This document shows positions 40,101 to 52,100 of a stretch of DNA of 64,000 nt, in pieces (the stretch's first letter is position 1; the number at the start of each line of letters is the position of its first letter). The notes under the pieces are model-generated. The model searched no databases, was not told the origin of the DNA, and worked only from the letters and a program-made list of their open reading frames with translations. The translations under genes and the position numbers were made by a program. This DNA is from Apostichopus japonicus (lineage: Eukaryota > Echinodermata > Holothuroidea > Aspidochirotida > Stichopodidae): assembly GCF_037975245.1 (NCBI RefSeq), contig NC_092562.1:9217001-9281000 (forward strand), given 5' to 3'.

Positions 40101-43100
40101 TTAGATTGGAAAAATCAAGAAAGAGAGGGAGAGAGATAAAAGAGACCAGAAAGCCCAAATACAACAGGATTACCTCGCCACTTTTAATAAGTGAACTTTC
40201 TGAAGAATTTTCACAAACAATATTTTCTAGGTTTGACTATATAGTTACCAGCAAGATACTTGCACTCTTGTGGCCTACTATTGATATACAAAGTTCATCC
40301 TAGCTTTCAGTTTTGAGTTAATCATGTGCACATACCTTCATCTCTATTGACCACTGACCTATACAGAAATCAGTAAGTTTCTTTGAATCCACTAAGGTAG
40401 ATCTACATACCACGTTTAAAGTTTAAAGCTTGACGCTATGCTTTTGAAATTGTAGCATTTCAGTTTTCAGAGCTCTTGACCTCTATTGACCTCAAATGAC
40501 CTTTGACCTCCACATAAGACCAATGGGGGTTCTTGTAGGTAGATGTAGATAAGGTGGATGTAGATAAAATACAATACAGATCTATACAATACAAGGTAGT
40601 ATATACAATCTTCATTCACGTTATGTTGCTGAGATTATCATTTTCGCCCAGGCTTTCAGACTTACACATGTTGACCTCAAGAGACCCTTGACCTCTACAT
40701 TAAAAGACAGGGTATTGGTACTCACTAAGGTCTTTCAAAGCTTTTCTTTTGGAGTTATTGAATTGAAAAATGATTCAGACATGCTTTCATGACCACATAG
40801 ACTCCTTCTGCCTATGGCAAGGAATGACAACTTGAGCACTGATAAAAGTTATTGTCACAGATCCCAAAGAGATGATTTCATGGTAATTGATCAAATCTGA
40901 GGACACTTTACCTGTCGACTGCACCCGAGTAAGTTGCATTATACTCTGCTGTGTAATTTCTTTCCCAAGAGCAGTAAAACGAGTACACGTTGAAAGCGCC
41001 ACACGTGAGGTGCTGTAATGCCACTGGATGATCTGTAAATTAAACAAAAATAGAGAAAATGATCAATCTTACTACAGGAGGGCGCTGTGGTCAAGTGGGT
41101 AAGGCAGTGGACTTGTGATCTAAGGATTACAGGTTCGAGCCCTGGCCAGATCATTGCGTTGTGTCCTTGGGCAAGGTACTTTATCTCCATTGCCTCTCTT
41201 TACCCAGGTGTATAAATGGGGACTTGCGAGGTGGCTTGTAAATATAGTTGCGTGCGCCGATTTGTGGCTGCACCCTATGGGAAGTCCCCCAGGGGACACG
41301 TGGCTGTGGTGCACTGTAGTGCCCAGGAGAGATTGTTCGTATTGTGCACACTTTGGTGTGTAGGTGTGACAAGTTACCAATGACCAGGGTTAAGTACAGC
41401 GCAGCGAGAATTTATTGTAAATTGCGCTATATAAGACCTGTTAATTATTAATTATTATTATTATTACTACACACCAGTAGTCACAGTATATGATACTTCA
41501 TTGTACTGTAGGGCATACTGTACATTAATGTCACTCCGCCCTCCCAGCCCTCCCAGCCCTTGTCCCTCCACTGTCCCTATAATTGTGTTACGCTTACAGT
41601 ACTACTTTATGGTTGTAGCAAGAGCTATATTACCTATCATAATAAGACACAACTGCTCTTATAGAATCTTAAAGTCCGAATTGTTGTTTTCCCTTCATTC
41701 ATTCCCAAAACCTAGTACTGGTTTGACTATTAACTCGCACACTTCGTTCCTCCAACAAACTGTTTTCAACTGTTCCAAAACCACGATTGAAGAACTATGG
41801 TTACAGAAGCTTCCAATACTCTGGGTCTTATCTCTGGAACAAGTTACCAGATCACATTCGAACATGCTATAAACTTTCTACTTTCAAAAGTCTACTTGAA
41901 ACCCATTTTTTCACTTGTTCTTTTGTAAATTAATTTACTTTCTTTGTAAAGCGCTTTGAGCAGTAACTTTTGTTTACTGATTTGGCGCTATATAAGTCTC
42001 ATTTATTATTATGATTATTATTATTACTATTTATAAGGCTCAACAATACTTACTGTACCTGTCTCCTCGCTTCTACCCCACACCCTCCCACTCACATTGG
42101 AAGGGAACGGAAGTGGGTCAGAGGGGTTTAGTAGTACAGTAGTAGGGAGGAGATCAGTGCAAACATTTTTTTTTCCCTTCAACTCTGAACAAACGACAAC
42201 ATTTTGAAATTGGACATTTGCAACATTTAAAGTTTGGCAACGTTTTAATAAACAAGATTACTTCAAATGATAAACTGATTAAGGGTGAGTTAACACAATG
42301 GTCCTACAATGAGAATAACCACTGTGGAAAGGATTTAAATTCTCTGTGTAGTACCTATCAACATAAAGACACATCTAAGATATTTTGCATTAGAGAACAC
42401 TTAAAAAAGAAATTCAGTACAGTACTAGATGTATACCAATATGTCCCTGTATCTGAATACAATAAAACTAAAATGCCTGCAGGATAACAAGTTCTAGAGT
42501 CGAATAGAAATATGCGGTAATTTATACTGTCTACTTGATAAAACAGTACAATAAGTTGACAGTACTGAGTCCTCTCAACCCCCCCCCCCCCTCCACCCCT
42601 CCAACTATCCATTCCCCAATGATGTAACATACTGTTAACCAATTCAACTGTGATTTAGTTCAAGACAGTCGCATTTCTGGGTATTGCAACACTTCCGCAG
42701 TTAAATAGTCATCAAAGAACAGCATTACCCTATGTACACTCAAATCACATGGCTGTCCAGGACACAGAGAGGGCATATTTAAGTTCACCAACAGGTAACC
42801 CATTGACAGTAATATCATACATACTACAGTATACTAACCATACAAATAAGTGTTACCCATTCTCAAGTAGAACCTGTCAATGACACCCTTAAAACCACAA
42901 GGTCATGAAAAGTTCAAATATTTTCCATTTGAAAGCAGAGTCCTTGTTTGTCCTACAGCAGGTTTTTTTCATGGCCTAGTACAGATAAACAGTAAGCTCT
43001 ATTTGTTGCATATTTATTCCTTCCTATAGTATACACTTGAATACTATTCCTTTTGTATTCACTTGAATACTACTCACTTAAAGATTTGCACTCATTTTCC

Positions 43101-46100
43101 AATTCACCTGCCTTTACTGGATCACTGATTGATGACTAAAGTTCCATTTAGATTTTGTCAGTTTTCATTCCTTTGAATTTCATTGGGTCTGCTTGCACAA
43201 TTAGGAAGTTGATTGTTATCTTTCTGCAGTTGTTCTTTTTTTTATAAAAGAACTTGTTTTTCAAATGCCAGTAACTGCTCAAATTGTGTGGCAACACCAT
43301 TTAACGAGACACGATTATAACGAGACCGAGGAAGAACAAAAGTTCATGCTGTGGACAGTGGCACTGAGGGGAATAGTTCAAACCTGTTGTAAAATATGAC
43401 ACTGGGCTCTTTTCCTGAAGTTTTCATGTTTAAGTTTTCAAAGCCCTACGATCTCGATGTAGCAGCACTATATAAGTGTGTAATATGTATGTATATATGT
43501 AACATTCCTACCTTGACAACTTGCCATGTTCACTCACTTGATGAATAACACTCCACAAAACAGTGGTAACTTATGCACACTCTGTTTATAAACTAAAATC
43601 TACATCAGTCTTCTACTCGCAAAAACTGTTTGCAAATTCACAGACCAACTTAACTGCCTCTTATAGAATATAATCAGTTTGAATATTCAGCACTTGAGCT
43701 TTGTTTGAAATATCAGAAGTCTATTTGGGAAGAAAACCTGCAAGACTGAGGCACAGAGGGTGAGGCTGCATACAGGAGAAGGATCGGTAGTTCACCACAA
43801 AGCACTGTTAATCTTTTGACTCTTTTAACAAATGATGTTTGTAACGACTGGATGATACATGTTACTCTAGGGGACGTTTTGAGTAGTTTTAGCAAAACAT
43901 TTGTACTTATTTTCCAGTCTAGGTAGGGTATACAATCTGTTGGCTACATACTGTAGATGGGACTGCATTTAAGAGGCAAGGTACAGTACAGTTTACTTGG
44001 TTAAGAGAGCCTGGGTGGAGTTAATAAATGAAAGACTGAGTTACTGAGTGGGATCCAAAAGTACAAAGTCTTTCACACAGATACTGTATTTTTAGAGGGA
44101 TACTGATAATGTACAGTATCAATGTCATCAAGGCAGATGTTTTTCAAGAGCTTTACTTTCCTAATGTTCTTATTGTTTGAAATGTAATACATTACAAGGT
44201 TTGCTTAGCTGTCATTGCTTTCTACAACAGTTCAAGTTTCACCAAAATGCACCTGTTTTTCAGAAATATGATTTTTTTTTCCCTCTGATTAAGCTAGTTA
44301 TAGATTACAAAGAGAATGACAAATACAATTTCAAGCTCAACAGCTGTGATGACATCAATAACTCTGTTGACATTAAATGTTTCAATAACAACATACCTCC
44401 ACATTTTGATATGACAATATTAATCCCCATACAAAAAGGTACAGGTGTCTGGATTTGACCTAAAGATACAGACAATACCCAGCAATTTTTGCTTCTAAGG
44501 CAATTAACTTCAGCTTTACCAGAACATCCCAGTTTCCTTAGAAATTCATGAACAATGACTTTGTTATCCCCTACTGTACTCCCACGAGACTGCCAAAATT
44601 GAAGGGAAGCATGGGCCAGTCTTAATCCGTGCTGCACAAATTTATTGTTAGTAGCTTTACACTCTCTCTATTGAACCAGAAAGCCAGAAGGCTTTGTGAT
44701 TTCTTGTCATATTAATTTACTCAAAATTCCACTAAAACTCCCTGACTTATGTAGAACAAGTGAGTTTAATTTGGCCCAGAATTAAAGTCTCATTACATGT
44801 TTGCTGATGAATTTCGGAAAACACACTTCCAAAGCAGATTCAATGTTTCTTAATCTTTATGCACTCTGACCAGGTGGGTTTAATGCAGAAAAGCTGTCGC
44901 AATCGAAAGAAAGAAATTAATTTATTTTCTGTTGCCCTTATGGCGCGAACAATTTACCGTAAAATCACTGCGACTGCCCATAACAGATTGTTCATTACAC
45001 AAATGTAACTTGTATTGTCCACTTTTTTATCCCAATTTCACGGAGGAAACGTCTGAAAACACCTGTTTATTCCACAATTTCGTAAGCTACATCAGTCAGA
45101 CCGAAAGATACAATTCAAGAGAATGGAGCTAACAAACGAAAGTGAAAGTAAGTCCTAGGCCTAAAGGTCGTAAACAAAACAGAGAGACTTGATTGGGCGA
45201 ATGATCTCTTGGGCGGGGCTTGCAAAGTTTGATTGAAGTTTGTTGAATCTACAGACTTGTTAAAATTTCTGGCGAAATTTTATTCAGCTCAAAATGTTTA
45301 ACAACAGATAATTTGTGTAATGTTGAATATTTTACATTGGGCCCCTTCACAAAACTAAACTGAACTGAAATTGATCATACTGTTTTCACCAAAAGAAAAT
45401 TACGAACATCGGAGAACTCACAGATTAATTGTAGCTTTAATTTTGGAGTTGGCAAGTTTACAAGGAAAACAGGCATTTACACATGTTGACCTTTGACCTA
45501 TACCAACTTCATTGGGTTCTTGCACTTACAAAGCTGGATCTAGATACCAGTTGGAAGTCTGACCTCAATATATGACCGTTACTAGCAAATTTTCGAGCAC
45601 AGCTACTTGACACGGAAGTAATTGTTTCGCGCAAATCCGGTTCTACGGACTTCGGTTCGCTACTTCCATGTATGGATGTAATCGGTAAAATTCGCAAACA
45701 TCCCAATGTCATTCGGGTTTACAAGTATCGTAGCTCGATAAAGGATACTTTAGAGACTCAAATACGATCATTTCCGGAAAGAAACGAAGATTTTACCAAT
45801 AGAACAGTGCATTTTCTTATCGACGACCAACGCAAAAACATAAAGGTAAGTCAAATCGAGTCGACGTCTATCGTTATGTGACTTTCGCGTCTTAGACAAC
45901 TTTTAACCGTAAAAATAGCATTTTTGTAATATATAAGCTTGAATCTTACTCATATTTTTCAGAAAAGTTGTAACTCCCCCGAAAAGTGTGATTTTTTGGT
46001 CAACGAAAATGGTGCTCCTATGTGGTTTTGGTTGCCCCTAATACATGTATCCTAACGTACATAATACACATATACACGAAAGCACCGTATCCTATAACGT

Positions 46101-49100
46101 GCAGCCTAGCGCTATATGTCGACTATGATGTAGCTAGTGCTAGATTTGCAACGTCTCGTATTTTTCGTAATCTTTCTATTCGGCATAGATTCCCTTCATT
46201 TTTTTGCGTTAATATCGAAAAATCAGGGAGTTGATAAGTCACGGTACTACTTATGGCTACTAAATAGTTCAAATTTAAAAATTCGAGGGCATAGCGGACA
46301 GTAATATTACTGTACTAGGCCCCTAGTACAGGCCTAGGCTAGCCTATAGGCCTAGTACTTTTGTATTTACTAAAGTACTGTAATATACTACGACAAGTTT
46401 TACTACAGGTAGGCCCTAGCCTAGTTTTAGTAATACTAGAATACCTGCATAGTTTAGTCCAATTTTAATAATGGACTAAGGCTTATAACCTTTAGTTCTT
46501 AGCCTACGCCTTCTTGTCCTTGTGTAATAATTCTAAGGGGCCTGTTCTTGAAAAGATTTGGACTGCATAAGATACAATTTAGTATTATTATTATTATACA
46601 AAAATTATTAGTAGTACTAGTAGACTGCCTTTGTACTATGTATAATTTAAGATCATGGCTTATTATGAGTTTAATTAAAGCTGGACTGGGTGAAAATTTC
46701 CTCCATCCTGGGATCGGGATCCATTTCAATGTCACTTTGCTACAAGTGTTCAAGACCGGTATTAGATCCATGACTTAAGTCTAGGCCCAATTCCCTATGC
46801 TTAATATGTAGAGCAAGATACGTAACACAGAAATAAAACTAGCTTGCTTTATACTGCTTACACTTTATACTTATTGCTATTACAGTTAGACCTACTGCTG
46901 GTACTTGAGAACAATTGCACCTCATAGAGCCATGTAGTTGTACATAGCTACTTATAATTCCAGGTGACTTAAAACAATATCAGGGATCATTTTGTGACAA
47001 CATGTTTTGCTGTTAACGAGAGTTTACGATCTTTTTATTGTTATGTTGTTTTCTATGATAGGTACAGTAGTAGAAGTACTTAGTTAGTCATTCACGTACA
47101 GTCTTCCCTATGTGTGTGTGTGTCACACACAGATTTCTCTAAGGTGCCTTCCCATGTATATATGACCAAAAAAAAAGTTATTCCCAGAAAGAAGAAAAGT
47201 TTCATTCACTATTAGATTTGTTTTGTTATGTATAATGACTAACATTGCAAAATGCAGTTCCACTGGTATTAAGTATTAGCCCAGAGAGCTTCCAGAGTTT
47301 ATTACATCCTCATGTTTATTATCCTCATATCTGAAGTCTTCATATAAGAGTTTATTTATAGAAATCTGTTAATAAATGTAGTCTCACATTCTATTTAATA
47401 CTATATATCTTTAAGTTCCTAGCTCTCTTATATGTACCCGTAGTAAGAAGGAATGCAGCCTGTGGATCAGTTAAGTGCCTGTTGTTACAACTCTGCTCCA
47501 AACTATTGTTTGTTTAATCAGGTTGTATTATTAGTGTGCTACCTTTAAGCAATTTTGTTTTCTATATGTGTAATTTACATTTTTCCTCAGTTTCTGTTAT
47601 ACTCTTATAGAAAGAACAAGTTGTGTGCAGCAACAGGCTGTAATATACTCAGCAGTCTCATGCCCATTCTCTAGCTAACTCGAACAGGTTATTGGCCCAG
47701 ACATATACACTGGAAGTTAACTGTGTAGAATAGATTGTTGTTTGGAATTTATGTGCTGATTTTGGAACCATTTCTTGGGAATTGTCGGTACTTAAATTGG
47801 TTAATTTAGTCGTGACAACTGACCAATATGGCTGGAACAACAGAAGATATGACGTGGAAAATTAACAAAATGGATGGCTCGAACTGGCTGACATGGAATT
47901 TCCAGATGAGACATTTGTTTCTTGCAAAAGGCCTGTGGGCTATGAGGATGGCTCAGGAAAGTTGGGGGTTACTGTATGTGAGAAGTAGAAGAGTGCAAAC
48001 TTGAAAAAGACACAACTGGCATTTTTCACCATTGTGCTTGCAATAGCATCTAGTCAGCTGGAATTAATTACAACAAGTGAGAAACCTAGTGATGCTTAGG
48101 ATGCCTTGCGTACTCTGTTCGAAAAGGATTCTCTAACCAACAAAATTCAGCTCAAGAAAAAGTACCTCAGAACTGAAATGGCAGAGGGCAAGTCAGTTGG
48201 AAATAATTTGAATTATATGAAAGGAAGTATGGATCGTTGGGCTGCTATTGGTGCTCCTATTTCTGAAGAAGACCAGGTTGTTAAAGTTATATGTCAAGTT
48301 TGGACTTATTTATTTACTTTCTACTCTTACCTTTTACTTTTATATATTTGTCTTTTAATTTTAATCTTATGCTATATGTCACAGGTCTATCTCACCATTT
48401 CAAAGTTACAAAACTATCCATCCTGCCACCTGAACTGTTTTTGCTATGTCATTCCTTCACTATGCCACCTTGAAATACCCCTTCCAGTCATAATGCACTT
48501 GACATTGTGTGTGATTTTTTTTCAGACAATATTATTGTATGAAGTCTTCACAGTATGAAGTGTGTTTCATTTCAAGAAGTATTCAAAGTTTGTTAAGCTA
48601 TTCCTTCCATTTGAACAAAGTATTTCACTTAGAAGTGATCGAAGTAATTTATATTTCATGCCCATATTTTCACAGGACATTAAAACATGTTCTTTCATGG
48701 AGAGTGTCACACAAATGTTTTTTGTTTTCTTTTTTCTGTTGCTTAAAGTGCCTTATTGTTACAGTTATAAAATCAATAAAAGACCAGGCAACTCTATTTC
48801 CACTGTTGACTTATGTTCTACTATGCATGTGCAAAAGAAAAAGAAAACAGCCCTACTCAAAATATTTGGTCAGAGTATCCATAGAACGTAATGTATCCAA
48901 ACACGTCCTGTGTACTGAAAGTCCGCTTTTAATTAAAGTCCCCATATGTGGCAAAACCACCTCATCCCTCCAAAATACCCTATCTCTTCCCAAAGCTGGT
49001 GAACACCACACCCATCCCAAAGCTGGAAACTCCAAACCCTTCCCCAAATCCGCTAAGCACCACATTCCCTACCCAAAACCCCTAAAAACACCACACCCCT

Positions 49101-52100
49101 CCCCTAAACAACACACCCCTACCCAAGCCACAGTACTTAACTTCAATATTGGCAAGCGGTTATGTAGTGTGATACATGAACCAAACAAGGATTGGTATTG
49201 ACTGGAAAACTGTTAACTGATATTTATTGATGAATATAAGCAACAGATGAGTACCCAGCTTTGCAGAATCTCACTGAGTAAGGGCTACTGTGGAATTATG
49301 GTAAGTGGGTAAGTATAAATCATTTGGTATTGTAGGTATAAATCATTCGGAATTGTTGGAAGTTCCTTAGAAAGCAACTAGAAATAAGGTTTGGCCTAGG
49401 CCATGTTACCTTTGTATATTCGACATGTGGTATGACCCCTTCAGTTTTGACAACAGGCTCAGGAAAATTTGTGTTACCTTAATAGTTACCACCATTAATT
49501 TAGCTAGAAAGGAAACACCATCTCCCTTGCCCCCTCCCCCATTTTGTCTCTCTTACCCCTCCCATACGCAGCTCTCAGTAATTTCACATTTTACCTAATC
49601 ATATATTAGAATTTGGGACAAAATTTCTTCCAAGCCTTAGCACAACTTAAATTACTTAATTTCACGCCACAAAACCTAACATTCCTAATAGACCGTACAC
49701 TAAAGGAATGGGTTCCACTACACTGAAAACGATTTGAATGAAGTCTTGTCGGTACTAGCCCATAGCATGAAAACGGCTTGGCGAAAGTCTACCTAATTTC
49801 AAAATGGCGGCGACAGCAACAAAATCGCCGAGTCGAGGTAATCGTTTTGTGACTGGCCGTCTTAGACAACCATTTCACCGAAACTTTAAGGCATCATGTA
49901 GGAGAGTACAAGATCCACAAATGGGAGAACTTTTTTGCTGTAACTCTTTCGTTGGTTCGTTTTGACCTATTTTGTGTCAGTTAGGAATACATGTGTGAGG
50001 ACGACGTTGGATTGCAATTGTTGTTTCATAGGTTTTCGTTGATTTTTTCTCGGGTATCTTTTTCCTACCATACATTGGAATTACTTTTAATCCATTCTGT
50101 GAGGTTCCGGTAAGTTGTAAACTATCAATGTCTGTAAATTCTGTGAGTGAAACGTAGGACCGACTTTACGTTAAATGCGGGCAAATTCAAATTTAATGAT
50201 ATGCGTGATCGTTGATCATTCTTCGAGGTCACGGGGTCAGACTTCCAACTGATACCATGTATGAAGTTTAACAAAGATGTACTTTTTAAGTTGGCGTGTT
50301 TACAAAGGTTTCAGACTTTGATCTCGAAAAACCATTGACCTTTAATAGAAAAAGTTTCTTGTATACATATACAGGTACAGTACTCCATCAGATGGATCCA
50401 AATACCAAGTATGAACTTAATCCACCATGAAATTTTGAGTTGTCATGTTTACAAGCCAGTGTCAGCTAAATACACACACTCACAAATGCCATCACCAACG
50501 CATAGATTCCTTTCGCCTCCAGCAAAAATAACCAGAAAACAAACACATTTAGTGGTTCCGATGCCAAACATATTCATAGTGTGGTAGGCCATACAAGTAT
50601 GTTAATATTCATGAACTTGTGCAGACCAAAATGAAGAGGGATTATCTTTTGACTAATTATGTGGCAACATATAAAGGAAGGTACCAGGAGTCAGTGATCA
50701 TGTTGCTAAAGTCTATTCAGTAACAAGAGCCCAACAGGCACTATATAGTTCTGTTGTTTAGTGGATTATTAAAGTGTTGTATGTCATCATCCAATATCAT
50801 AATATCTTTGCCAACATGTACCAGCTATGAACCAACAACTATATTCCAAGTTTGGCTACAATCTGACTTAAGATTGTAGAGTTATTGCAATGTAAAGGAA
50901 ATGTGGGCCCAAACATAAATTGGGACCCACAAATTTGGGCCCAAAGAATGTGTCCAAAAGTGCACTTGTGGTGAAAATAAAATTTGGGATTTGGATGCAA
51001 ATATGGGATGGCATTTTTCAGGGCCCAGATGGTCCCAAAAAAATTAGGCCTACATGTACCAGCTATAACTAACAACTGCATATACTGTATATGCAAAATT
51101 TGGCTACAATCCAACTTAAGGAGATATTGCAATGTAAATATTTTGGCATTTCACCCTATAATCTCATTAATATTCATAAAGACAGGGCCAAAAACAATAG
51201 GGCACACCTTCTCACTATAAGACAGATCTACAAAGCAAGTATATATGACAAATATCCATCAAATGAGCTTACTATGTACCGACACCACCATACCAGTATC
51301 AAACACATTTTACATTACACCCCACCCATTAATTAATATTCATGAGATGGGCATCAAAAACGATCTACTCTTCACTGGGCATCTACCTACAAAGTATGAC
51401 ATTGATTAATCTTGTGGTCGTTGTGGTAGTTACATCACCATGTACCAAGTAGGAACTAAATCGGTCATACGGTTGAAGACATTGATATTTTAAGAATTTT
51501 GTGTTAAGCCCCGCCCACTCCTTAATTGTCATGACATGGGAACCAAAAACATTAGGGCACATCTACACATCATGGGGCACCTACCTACCGAGTATGACAT
51601 TGACTCAACTTGTGGTTGTTGAGGTACAGTATTGTGCTTACAAGCTAGCCGTTACATACAAACACACACAGCCTTCGGCACTGTAACCAGAAAATCATAC
51701 ATAGTAGGTACAGTGAACAAACTCTGAAACATAATTTTAAAAAAATTACATCTCTAACAAGTACTGAACCATAACTTTTGTCATTACAGGGTATGTAACC
51801 TGGAAAAATTGTGCAACTGTCTGACTGCAACCACAGAAATATTGTAAATCCTATGCACCGTCTCAATTTGTTCTTAGATATGTCTTTGAGAATAAGAAAT
51901 GAAATTCCTTACAGTAAGCTACAGTACGTTTGCTTTTATTGTACGTAATTTGGACAAGTTTTGGACATACTGAACGATTTCATAATGTAACTTTATTATG
52001 TAGCAGTTAAAGACGGTTATTGGTTCTTATGTCTCCTTTAAAGTGCATGCAACAAAGCTTGTTGGCAGTGAGTACCAATCTATACAACACTACAGTTATA

